DNA from: Imbricaverruca yamaguchii
Taxonomy: Eukaryota > Arthropoda > Thecostraca > Neoverrucidae
DNA: 64,000 nucleotides
Assembly: GCA_034440575.1 (NCBI GenBank)
Contig: JAOTOL010001633.1
Coordinates: 2,575,001 to 2,639,000, forward strand
Direction: 5' to 3'
Part shown: positions 1 to 11,600 of the stretch, one piece after another
Numbering within the stretch: the stretch's first letter is position 1
How the letters are laid out: each line of letters starts with the position of its first letter
The notes under the pieces: model-generated
What the model saw: only the letters and a program-made list of their open reading frames with translations
Databases searched by the model: none
What the model was told of the DNA's origin: nothing
Translations under genes and position numbers: made by a program

Positions 1-1614
1 AATCATATCAGGAAAATAAAGCCAAATAAGGCAGCAGGACCTGATGATATTTATGCTAGGGTGTTGCGGGAAACTGAAAAGGAACTGGCATTTCCACTTA
101 GTATAATATTTTGTAGATCAGTTTCACATAATGAAATTCCAACCGATTGGAAAAGGGCAAATGTAGTTCCTATTTTCAAGAAAGGAGAAAGAGGGAAAGT
201 TGAAAACTATAGGCCAATAAGTCTCACATCCCTAGTCTGCAAGGTACTCGAATCAATTATCAAGGATAGAATAGTTAGTTATCTGGAAGGTAGCAGATTG
301 ATTCAAGATACTCAACATGGATTTAGAAAAGGACGATCGTGTCTCACAAACCTCTTGGACTTTTTGAACTTCGCCACAGAACAATTTGATCAGGGAAATC
401 AGGTTGATGTAGCATATCTTGACTTTAGTAAGGCCTTTGACAAGGTACCCCATAAACGGTTAATGATACAGCTTCAGTCCCATGGTATTGCAGGTAGCAT
501 CTTAAAATGGATAGAGTTGTGGCTTTCAGATAGACAGCAAAGAGTGATGCTAAATGGTACAAAGTCATCATGGCAAAATGTTCTTAGTGGAGTCCCCCAG
601 GGGTCAGTACTAGGGCCATTACTGTTCATTATATTTGTAAATAACATTGAAAGTGGCCTAAGCAGTAAAGTTTTGAAATTTGCAGATGATTTGAAGGTCT
701 TTAGGGCAATAACAGGTCAGGATGAGCATATCTCGCTGCAAAAAGACTTAGACGAACTTGTGAAGTGGTCCGAAGAATGGCAAATGAAATTTAACTTTGA
801 TAAGTGCAAAATCATGCATGTAGGTAAGCAGCATATGAAGGCTCCATACTTGATGGGTGGCCAAGTGCTATCAGTGACTCAACAGGAGAAGGATTTAGGT
901 GTTATTCTAAACACAAAATTGGGGGCATCAGAACAGACCAAGGAAGCCAGGAAGAAGGCACTGAGAATGCTCGGGGCAATAAATAGGAATGTATCATACA
1001 GAAGTGAGGAAGTGATCAGGAAGCTTTACTGTGCATACGTCAGGCCACATTTGGAATACTGCATCCAAGCTTGGTCTCCTAGCTATGAAAAGATTGTTGG
1101 CTTTTAGAGAGAGTACAAAAGAGGGCTACAAAATGGTTAATGGCATAAGCAACCTGGCATATGAGGAAAGATTGAAGAAATTGAATATGTTTTCACTTAG
1201 ATATAGAAGGCTGAGAGGAGATCTCATCGAGGTCTTTAAATTTGTCAATGGTCTGGAGAGGGGGATACCTTGGGGAAATGTTTGAATTTAACAGAAATGA
1301 TGCAATTAGAGGTCATAAATTCAAAATTAAAATTAACCACAGCAGAACAAGGTTAAGGCAAACTTTCTTCACCAACAGGGTAGTGGAACACTGGAACCAG
1401 CTGCCAGAAAACATCGTCAGTAGCAGAACATTGAACATCTTTAAAAACAGCATAGACAATCATTATAAGAATAGAGGGCTTGCTTTTCAGTATTACAGGG
1501 AGGGCTGATTGGCAGATTTGGTGGGCAACTGGTTCAGTGTACAGAGTGCAACCAAGAAGGGCCCTTGTGGCTCAGAGTTGCACTGATCTTTTATGTCTTT
1601 ATGTCTTTATGTTT
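1..1614 (+). mobile_element. Decayed CR1/L2-type LINE, reverse transcriptase to 3' end
   Basis: The frame is open from base 1 (reading ...KPNKAAGPDDIYARV), so the 5' part lies outside the window. Up to the stop at 1105-1107 it encodes a non-LTR reverse transcriptase: the YRPISL block, TQHGFRKGRSCLTNLL, motif A (AYLDFSKAFDKVPHKRL), motif B (SGVPQGSVLGPLLF) and motif C (KFADDLKVF), so both catalytic Asp positions remain. The C-terminal region then moves from frame 1 through frame 3 (LERVQKRATK, near 1108-1130) to frame 2 (MVNGISNLAYEERL) and back to frame 3 near 1275-1290, ending with VVEHWNQLPENIV and a stop at about 1508. At least three frameshifts make it a dead copy. The 3' end (about 1590-1614) is a short tandem of an octamer like TTTATGTC, which fits the microsatellite 3' tails of CR1/L2 elements. 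The superfamily is inferred from motif style. Confidence 0.9.
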
Positions 1615-3340
1615 TAGGAAGCGACTGCTTCAAACAGCGGCATCTAGTGAGCTTTCCGGAAATTTTAGTTCTGATTGTCTCGCTAAGATGAGACGTCATC
1701 AAAGTGAGACCTTGAGCTCAACGTGGTACGAGCCAGGAAGCCAAATCCAGAGCAAAGATAATTTTACTAATGGAAACAAGGCTGTATTTTTCACAAAGCC
1801 CTGGCTCGTACACATTACATGTTTGACCATGGTGTAAGAGAGGACACGAAAACTCGAAGGAACAAGATGACAAAATGATGCTGTCGAGCAGCGAAAAAAA
1901 GCATCGCCGCTTGTGGTGTTCGGGCCATGCTCGGGAATTGGAGCATGGATAAAGGCACGGTTTTGAAATTGGGGGTGGGGGTGGGGAAACACCAGGGACA
2001 CGGACAGCTTGCACAGTATGAAGAGTTAACACCCCACCCACCCATAAAAAAATCCCCAGATTTCAGCCACTTCATTTCCATGGTCCGATTCCCAGACTTT
2101 CCGTTGCAAATTACAAATTTTAGGGACAAAAAAAACAACAAAAATAGCAAGTTTCACTACTTATCAGCGCCTATGAGGAGCTTGTGCACGATACATTCAG
2201 CTCACTAAGACCAGAAATTTAATATGAAACATAAACGAATGCAGAACGCATGTTTTCCACGTTGTATGCTTATCATTTAGTTCTGTATATAATGTTGCTT
2301 ATGCAATGAAATGTCATCACAAAAGCCAAAGCATCTGCTCCATCAGAGTTGTGCATTTCGTTTGCACACGATCATTATTACCATTATTATCTTATTAGAT
2401 ACAGTACCATTTAGCTTCCCAAGGAAATGTCCATGACTTTTCGTTCTACACACCCACCCTAATCTCCTTAGTTATTGTGGGGTCATGGTCGCATCAAATG
2501 CAGTACCCTGATCTTGAAGCGGTCGTGTTCAAGCAGACTGGATGGGAGGCGGAAGGCGGATTACCCCGGCATGAGCATTAGGTACTCTAAATAGATACTT
2601 ATGTCCGTGATTGTGGGATGCAGCTAAATTGGAGTATCATCAGACGGTACGTTCTGATGAAAAAGTTGAAGATTTGTATCTCATCGTGACATTTCATTCG
2701 ATAAACAACAGTAGGCATGTACCAAACATTTTTCAAACTGGTGCATTGTCCTTGGCACCAGTCTCTCTGGAACTGCCCAACACGGACTTCTTACGAAGTG
2801 TTGAAACATAGGTTACGTAAGACTAGAACATGTGCCAAGAATTGCAACTGCTACTGAGCGCAGTGCGTTTGAAATATAGCTTTCGATCTCGGCTGAATCT
2901 ACACATAATTATACGCCAACACGTGAACTAAAAGTAGATCGAGCGTGGAATGCGATAAGTTTATCATTCTATGCATGTGTGTATGTTGTCAGTCCAGTTC
3001 TGGAATCTGTACTGATCATGCTTGTTTGTCACTTATCACGGGGGAGGGGCAGTGGCTTGAGGTAGACGCAGATTGAGCGCTGGGGACTGGAAGGACTGAG
3101 GAAGCTCACGACACAGTGGACATCGAAGGTTTGCTGGGTCGCTTTTCCGCCGGGCTTCTTGCCACTCGCTGTCCCATTGTCCCGCGGACTTCAGGTGCAA
3201 TGGAAGCCTCGACGCACGGCCTCGCTGCGTCGGTACTCATGGTTAGTGTGATGATCCCTGTGGGAGGGACCAGGAGCGTTTTGTGTTGTGGATGTCATGC
3301 AGCCGAGTCAGCGATCGTCTCCTCGTGACGTCTCACCCTA
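1615..3340. other. No recognisable gene
   Basis: There are only short overlapping open frames with no family resemblance. A G-rich run (about 1970-1986) and some AT-rich sequence are present. No splice-flanked exon, tRNA or repeat was recognised. Confidence 0.5.
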
Positions 3341-3990
3341 TAGGGATCCTACTGGGGACGTCGGGCGGGACCTACTGGGGGTCGCTTGTCTCATACACGG
3401 GACGTCAGGCGGGCCCTACTGGGGAGTGTACACACGGGACGTCGGCGGGCCCTCTGGGGACGTGTTACGCGAGGCGGGCTCTGGCGTCACACGACGTGGC
3501 GGGCTACTGGGTTGTCAGGCGGCCGGGGGTTGCCGGGACGTGCGGCCTGGGTTGTGGGGCCTCTGGGGTCGCTTGTCTCAACACGGGACGTCGGGCGGGA
3601 CCTACTGGGGGTCGCTTGTCTCATACACGGGACGTCAGGCGGGCCCTACTGGGGGTCGCTTGTCTCATACACGGGACGTCAGGCGGGCCCTACTGGGGGT
3701 CGCTTGTCTCATACACGGGACGTCAGGCGGGCCCTACTGGGGGTCGCTCGTCTCACACACGGAACGTCAGGCGGACCCTACTGGGGGTCGCTTGTCTCAT
3801 ACACGGGACGTCAGGCGAGCCCTACTGGGGGTCGCTTGTCTCACACACGGGACGTCAGGCGGGCCCTACTGGGGGTCGCTTGTCTCATACACGGGACGTC
3901 AGGCGGGCCCTACTGGGGGTCGCTTGTCCCACACACGGGACGTCAGGCGGGCCCTACTGGGGGACGCTTGTGTCCCACACACGGTACTCC
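3341..3990. repeat. 44-bp minisatellite, about 10 copies
   Basis: The unit contains GACGTCAGGCGGGCCCTACT and GGTCGCTTGTCTCATACACG. Adjacent units are exactly 44 bp apart (for example 3631 and 3675). An irregular stretch at 3421-3590 breaks the array. The unit has no stop in any plus frame and 44 is not a multiple of 3, so all three frames stay open and give long false ORFs (up to 384 aa). Confidence 0.93.
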
Positions 3991-5385
3991 ATGCGCCTGC
4001 AGAGCGGTACGCGACAGGCGGCGTCTTCGCACAGCCGGGAGCTCACCATCCAGACAGCGCTAAGGCACAGCCCACCCCCTGATCCTAATCGGCCTGGCCG
4101 GCAGGCACCAAGCCGAAGCCCAAGGCGACCTGTCACTGGGCCTACATGGGTCCTACGGGGCCCGTCCATCCCTCCAGGATATCAGGACCAAAGCGGCGTG
4201 TTGGTCCCTCACAACTGTCACCAAGTGACGGACGATCTCAGCTTCCACTCAGCCAGAACCCCAGGGCACAGGCCGAGGGGGTGCGACTACCTCGACACGG
4301 CTGAGCGGATGGATAGACCAGGGTTAGCTGGCCTATCTGCTCCTCAAAATGGGGAGCTATTGCAGGGTTGGGTGAAGGACACACGCAGGGATGTTGACAA
4401 CGAGCGAACCGCGCACGGGGAGAGTATGGGGAGATAGGGCGAGGAGCAAGGGTCCGCGCGCCCGCCACGCACGTGACCAGCCGGGGATGGCGCGCTTGTT
4501 GGGAAATTAGCATTATGGACAAGACAGGTTAGCATGCATTCCAAAGATTCAACTTCATTTTAGGGGCATGCATAGCATGCCCCTAAAATGAAGTTGAAAC
4601 GCATTTGGAAGTCTTCGGAACGATCGACACAGCAAATGCAGAGGGAAACATGCGGCCCGAAAAGAATCGTCCATCTTCCTCTTTAGCTACGAACCAGCTG
4701 AGCAATCAGTTGGGCAATGGCTGTTACGTGAGCTCGGGAGAGGATTACAACCCATGTCTCATACTGGGATAGATTTTCAAACCAACCGACCTGAAACGAC
4801 AGCGAGCGTCACAACCGTCCTGGCGAACTGGAACAGCTTACGCAGGGCCGCTTTGTGTTGCACCTTACCTCGGCCCGCGGGTGGTGGGCAGATGGTCCAT
4901 GCTCCTCCTTACACCGATGGAAGACGGGTTATGTATTTGGAAAACGTGTTACGTGACATATCTGACTGGCCATTGGGAAGTGTTCCACCAGGAAATGTTG
5001 GGGTCAAAACTACTTCTGTCTTTGGGATAAGGCTTAGGTCGACCGGCACGCACAACACGGTGAACTATAAAACCACATATGTTTCGCCATCAGTATATCA
5101 GCAAGACCAGAGCACATAAAAGCGTGGCAAAGCCTCGCTAGTTGAGTAAAATGCCACACACGTCTTTCTCGTCACCAGACGTACGTGCGGTGCGAACAGC
5201 AGAGCCTGCCTTTCGCTGGCAACGTTGCCTGCAACACAAGCTCGAGATTTCACAGCTCACACTGTGCCGGAGTCGGAGAACGACAACAAAATGGCGAGGT
5301 AATTCGCAGAACGAAACTAACCACCGTTGGGATGACGGCACAGACCGTATTGCACCGACTGCTCTTCACGAACAGAGCACAGGCA
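3991..5385. other. Non-genic; no coding signal seen
   Basis: Contains a perfect hairpin at 4548-4598 and otherwise unique sequence. It lies downstream of the TMX2 stop and may include its 3' UTR, but I saw no clear minus-strand AATAAA in the first several hundred bases. Confidence 0.4.
4548..4598. repeat. 24-bp perfect inverted repeat with 3-nt loop
   Basis: The left arm 4548-4571 and right arm 4575-4598 are exact reverse complements around the loop ATA. The arms contain TTCAACTTCATTTTAGGGG and its complement. Confidence 0.97.
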
Positions 5386-5572
5386 CGCGCACAACTGTCC
5401 AAAACATTCGCACCTACGCACGTCACTCCACGCGCACAACTGTCCAAAACACTCGCACCTACGCACGTCACTCCACGCGCACAACTGTCCAAAACATTCG
5501 CACCTACGCACGTCACTCCACGCGCACAACTGTCCAAAACACTCGCACCTACGCACGTCACTCCACGCGTAC
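5386..5572. repeat. 45-bp minisatellite, four copies, alternating variants
   Basis: ACAACTGTCC starts at 5391, 5436, 5481 and 5526. Units alternate ATTCG and ACTCG at one site, giving a 90-bp higher-order period. It sits just past the TMX2 stop codon (5598), so it would fall in that gene's 3' UTR or flank. Because 45 is a multiple of 3, a false ORF with a 15-residue repeat appears on both strands. Confidence 0.93.
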
Positions 5573-5597
5573 CACACGGCAAACCGCACGACTGCTG

Positions 5598-5696
5598 CTA
5601 CTTTGTTTTCTTGGCCTCGAGTTTGCGGAACCTTGGTAGCTCATCTTTGCACTTCTTGTGCACATTGTTCAGATCGAACGCGGCGACCACGTTGTC
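5598..5696 (-). CDS. TMX2: TMX2 coding exon 5 (terminal)
   Basis: The acceptor TGTTCCAG is followed by DNVVAAFDLNNVHKKCKDEL and ends KLEAKKTK-stop. The DNVVAAFDLN segment corresponds to the ENVIREFNLN region of vertebrate TMX2. It carries the dilysine ER-retrieval C terminus. Confidence 0.92.
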   Translation of the reverse strand, partial: DNVVAAFDLNNVHKKCKDELPRFRKLEAKKTK

Positions 5697-8600
5697 CTGG
5701 AACAGGTACGAACGCCGTGTCAGTGGACGGTGCTTTGACAATGTAACCGTGGGAATGACGATGAGGCTGACAATGTGACCGTGGGAATGACGATGAGGCT
5801 GACAATGTGACCGTGGGAATGACGATGAGGCTGACACTGGCCGGTGGGGCACTGACCACGGGAGTACGGTATTAACAGTACGAAGAGGACTGGCTATTGC
5901 TAAATGAAATGTGCGATGTCATGAGGAAATTTGTCGCTAAATTCAACTAAGTACATTTCAACTCGTGTTTGAAACAATCAGTTAAATAATCGATAATATG
6001 CTTAACCCTTCCCGGACCAGGGGCTCTCGAAATCACACCATCCTCTTTTAAGTGCTACCGCGATAGCGGTCGAATAAGTACAGGTAGATGCCAAATTTCC
6101 GGTAGATTATTATATATCTTTTGCATATGCAGCAAATATTCAAGGTAGGTTCGTCAAGCCACTGACTTGGAACTTAATAAAAGCGAGTGGTGTCCCGAAA
6201 TATTCCAAGTTCCACCAATCAGAGTGGTTGCAACATATAAGCACCAAACTACCATGCCTACATGACCATACATGCGTCGCCACCCGTCTCGTCACGCTAG
6301 GGCTACATTGCTACTACAGGTAGCTCGGCACGGGGGAAACGGGGGAGGGCATCCGGGCATGTGTCCCTCATGGAAGTGTTTTTTTTTTGGCTGGCGGGGA
6401 AGACACGCGACGCCCCCACCACTGAACAGATACTATTTTTCAGTTAAAACCAGAGGAAAATGCGCTCCTTTAGGATGCTCCAGGGCACCCCCGCCCGGCC
6501 CCACAAACAATCAGCCGACAGCGTCCCAACCTCGAGGAAAATGGAGCCTCTCCAGATCAGCGCGCCCCCTCAATCATTGGTGCAGTCACTATTGAACAAA
6601 TCCTCAACCGACAACACCCTGACCTCCAAGGAAACGGAGCCCTCCAGGCCAGTACCCCACATCGCACACGGATTCTGCCGGAGCCGCCGCGGCAGCTGGC
6701 CGGGCCGCCGCTGACCTGCGTGAAGGTGAAGGGCACCAGGCGGCCGCGCTCGTCGAAGCCGGGCCGGCGCGTCACTTCGTTGCCGCCGTCCACCAGCACC
6801 ACCGTCGGCAGCTGGCGGCTGAACGACGACGTGCCGATGCGGTACCGCTGCGCCGCGTCCGGGTGGCGCGTCACGTCCACCTTGCCAAACACCAGGTTGT
6901 CCAGCGCGTACCTGGCGGAGGCGCGGACCTGGTGTCGGCACACTGCGCCCGGACAGCCAGGCGGCCACCGCACCTGGTGTGTGGAGCGTGCCTGGGGCTA
7001 CAGACACGCGGACCTGGTGTCGACACACTGCGCCCGGACAGCCAGGCGGCCACCGCACCTGATGTGTGGAGCGTGCCTGGGGCTACAGTCACGCGGACCT
7101 GGTGTCGGCACACTGCGCCCGGACAGCCAGGCGGCCACCGCACCCGGTGTGTGGAGCGTGCCTGGGGCTACAGTCACGCGGACCTGGTGTCGACACACTG
7201 CGCCCGGACAGCCAGGCGGCCACCGCACCTGATGTGTGGAGCGTGCCTGGGGCTACAGACACGCGGACCTGGTGTCGGCACACTGCGCCCGGACAGCCAG
7301 GCGGCCACCGCACCTGATGTGTGGAGCGTGCCTGGGGCTACAGTCACGCGGACCTGGTGTCGGCACACTGCGCCCGGACAGCCAGGCGGCCACCGCACCC
7401 GGTGTGTGGAGCGTGCCTGGGGCTACAGTCACGCGGACCTGGTGTCGGCACACTGCGCCCGGACAGCCAGGCGGCCACCGCACCCGGTGTGTGGAGCGTG
7501 CCTGGGGCTACAGACACGCGGACCTGGTGTCGACACACTGCGCCCGGACAGCCAGGCGGCCACCGCACCCGGTGTGTGGAGCGTGCCTGGGGCTACAGAC
7601 ACGCGGACCTGGTGTCGGCACACTGCGCCCGGACAGCCAGGCGGCCACCGCACCTGATGTGTGGAGCGTGCCTGGGGCTACAGACACGCGGACCTGGTGT
7701 CGGCACACTGAGCCCGGACAGCCAGGCGGCCACCGCACCTGGTGTGTGGAGCGTGCCTGGGGCTACAGACACGCGGACCTGGTGTCGACACACTGCGCCC
7801 GGACAGCCAGGCGGCCACCGCACCTGGTGTGTGGAGCGTGCCTGGGGCTACAGTCACGCGGACCTGGTGTCGGCACACTGCGCCCGGACAGCCAGGCGGC
7901 CACCGCACCCGGTGTGTGGAGCGTGCCTGGGGCTACAGACACGCGGACCTGGTGTCGACACATGGCCCGGACAGCCAGGCGGCCACCCACCTTGTGTGGA
8001 GCGTGCCTGGGGCTACAGACACGCGGACCTGGTGTCGACACACTGCGCCCGGACAGCCAGGCGGCCACCGCACCTGATGTGTGGAGCGTGCCTGGGGCTA
8101 CAGACACGCGGACCTGGTGTCGGCACACTGAGCCCGGACAGCCAGGCGGCCACCGCACCTGGTGTGTGGAGCGTGCCTGGGGCTACAGTCACGCGGACCT
8201 GGTGTCGACACACTGCGCCCGGACAGCCAGGCGGCCACCGCACCTGATGTGTGGAGCGTGCCTGGGGCTACAGTCACGCGGACCTGGTGTCGACACACTG
8301 CGCCCGGACAGCCAGGCGGCCACCGCACCCGGTGTGTGGAGCGTGCCTGGGGCTACAGTCACGCGGACCTGGTGTCGACACACTGCGCCCGGACAGCCAG
8401 GCGGCCACCGCACCTGGTGTGTGGAGCGTGCCTGGGGCTACAGTCACGCGGACCTGGTGTCGGCACACTGCGCCCGGACAGCCAGGCGGCCACCGCACCC
8501 GGTGTGTGGAGCGTGCCTGGGGCTACAGACACGCGGACCTGGTGTCGACACACTGCGCCCGGACAGCCAGGCGGCCACCGCACCTGATGTGTGGAGCGTG

Positions 8601-11600
8601 CCTGGGGCTACAGTCACGCGGACCTGGTGTCGGCACACTGCGCCCGGACAGCCAGGCGGCCACCGCACCCGGTGTGTGGAGCGTGCCTGGGGCTACAGAC
8701 ACGCGGACCTGGTGTCGACACACTGCGCCCGGACAGCCAGGCGGCCACCGCACCTGGTGTGTGGAGCGTCCGGCCTGGGGCTACAGACACGCGGACCTGG
8801 TGTCGGCACACTGCGCCCGGACAGCCAGGCGGCCACCGCACCCGGTGTGTGGAGCGTGCCTGGGGCTACAGACACGCGGACCTGGTGTCGGCACACTGAG
8901 CCCGGACAGCCAGGCGGCCACCGCACCTGATGTGTGGAGCGTGCCTGGGGCTACAGACACGCGGACCTGGTGTCGGCACACTGAGCCCGGACAGCCAGGC
9001 GGCCACCGCACCTGGTGTGTGGAGCGTGCCTGGGGCTACAGACACGCGGACCTGGTGTCGACACACTGCGCCCGGACAGCCAGGCGGCCACCGCACCCGG
9101 TGTGTGGAGCGTGCCTGGGGCTACAGACACGCGGACCTGGTGTCGGCACACTGCGCCCGGACAGCCAGGCGGCCACCGCACCTGGATGTGTGGAGCGTGC
9201 CTGGGGCTACAGACACGCGGACCTGGTGTCGACACACTGAGCCCGGACAGCCAGGCGGCCACCGCACCTGAGTGTGTGGAGCGTGCCTGGGGCTACAGAC
9301 ACGCGGACCTGGTGTCGACACACTGCGCCCGGACAGCCAGGCGGCCACCGCACCCGGTGTGTGGAGCGTGCCTGGGGCTACAGACACGCGGACCTGGTGT
9401 CGACACACTGCGCCCGGACAGCCAGGCGGCCACCGCACCCGGTGTGTGGAGCGTGCCTGGGGCTACAGACACGCGGACCTGGTGTCGACACACTGCGCCC
9501 GGACAGCCAGGCGGCCACCGCACCTGGTGTGTGGAGCGTGCCTGGGGCTAGACAAAGCGGCAGGGCAGGGTGTACAGGATGCACCTGCTGTACAGACAGT
9601 GGCAGTACTCAGTGTCTCAGTGGCGGCGTCTCAGGCACTTATACAGTGTTGCCGTACAAAGGGAAAAAAGACAGGAACAACAAAAATTCTGTTTTCCAGG
9701 AGAACACTTCCTGGAAAACACAGGAAAACGCAGTAAATCATATGATGTACAAAATTGTGTTTGCACATCGTGTATTCCATATGCATGCCAAAAATGTTAC
9801 ATCGCCAAAACGACAACAGTGTAACGCAGTTACTGACGCAGGCATTTTGCCGGTACGGACAGTCACCTGGCTGATATAGCGGCCGTCACCTGGCTGATAT
9901 AGCGGGCCGTCACCTGGCTGATATAGCGGACCGTCACCTGGCTGATATGGCGGGCCGCCACCTGAATGGCGGGCCACCACCTGACTGATATAGCGGGCCG
10001 CCACCTGGCTGATATAGCGGGCCGTCACCTGGCTGATATAGCGGGCCGTCACCTGGCTGATAGAGCGGGCCGACCGTCACCTGGCTGATATAGCGGGCCG
10101 CCACCTGGCTGATATGGCGGGCCCACCTGACTATATAGCGGGCGCACCTGGCTGATATAGCGGGCCGTCACCTGTCTGATATAGCGGGCCGTCACCTGGC
10201 TGATATAGGTCGTCACCTGGCTGATATAGCGGCCGCCACCTGGCTGATATGGCGGGCCACCACCTGACTCATATAGCGGGCCGCCACCTGGCTGATATAG
10301 CGGGCCGTCACCTGACTGATATAGCGGGCCGCCACCTGGCTGATATAGCGGGCCGTCACCTGGCTGATACGGCGGGCAGTCACCTGACTGATATCGCGGG
10401 CCGCCAATGCATCGGCTAATGCCACCTCGCACACTCGAGACGTCAGAACTCTACTTGTTCTCTGGAGGAAACTATACTATTGAAGCGTTATCCGTTCAAA
10501 AAGTCCGTGCCGAAAAGCACATGGTGGCGGATGCTTGTCTATCCCTCTCCTTATCTCAACCACTGCACATAATTTCCCTGTAGTCCAATACGTGGTTGGT
10601 AAGATCATGCATTCATGTGAGCGGGGTGTCTGGTGGTGAGCGGGAAGCGGGACAGTCCCGGCGGCACGCTCACATTCCCGCGGGTGCCCAATATATGGAC
10701 TGGCTGGCAAGAGCCACCCTTAATAAGGTCCAGACCGTCAATAAGGTCTAGATAGTCAAGGGTTCAGATGGTCATGAAGGTTTAGCTCGTCAACAAGGTT
10801 CAGACCGTCAATAAGGTCAGGATCGTCAATAAGGTTCAGATCGTCATTAAGGTTCAGATCGTAAATAGGGTTCAGATGGTCAATACGGTTCAGGTCGTCG
10901 ATTAGGTTCAGATCGTCATCAAGGTTCAGATCGTAAATAAGGTGCAAATTGTTAACCCGTCCCGTCTCGGGGGGGGTCTTCAACCGGCCCCTCAGGTTTT
11001 TCGCGGATAGCGGACGAACGGCGCGCGGCAGCGCGCCCAAATTTGGCATACCTTTTCACACATCAATTTGACATGCTGACTCAACATTTTCAGGTCAGGT
11101 GATCTAGGGTCAACGAGTTAGTCAAGGTCAAGTGAGGTCACCTCCAAAAAAGTTCAACCAGTCATCACGCTTTAACGGATGCAGATATTTTAATGAAACT
11201 TTCAGCGTTTGCTTGTCTTTACGGATGCAACAAAACGTATGAGCGGATTTTTTTCTCCATTTTTGACTACATATAAACTGCATATCTGCTAAATTGCAGT
11301 TAAAATACAGGATTCTGGCTAATGTAAGCATTTTTTATCAGGGCAAGTTGACTTCCAACAACGTTTCACGATCTGCTCTCCCCATTGGAAAAGGAAAATT
11401 AAAGCAAAATGGAAAACTCAAAATAATGAAGAAAAAAAATGTTCTTGAGGGGGGGGGGGAGGCCAAAAAATATAACCCTGGTCGATTTCGCTATCCTTTT
11501 CTCATTCCAAATAAATTATGCTTTTCACATATCCCCAAAATGAACTCCCCATAGTCAAAAATATAATGTAAGTCGTGAAAAGTCGTGAAAATCTAGCCGC

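Noticed and set aside
3283..4437. 384-aa and 264-aa ORFs with repeated GGPYWGSLVSYTGRQ
   Set aside because: Products of the 44-bp minisatellite, with all three plus frames open and no flanking domain.
6863..9551. Long overlapping ORFs (up to 564 aa) with WSVPGATDTRTWCRHT repeats
   Set aside because: They arise from a stop-free 85-bp unit whose length is not a multiple of 3, so several frames are open equally. The array lies in the TMX2 intron on the opposite strand.
3341..10410. CRISPR-like arrays
   Set aside because: The repeats are contiguous with no unique spacers, and the genome is eukaryotic.
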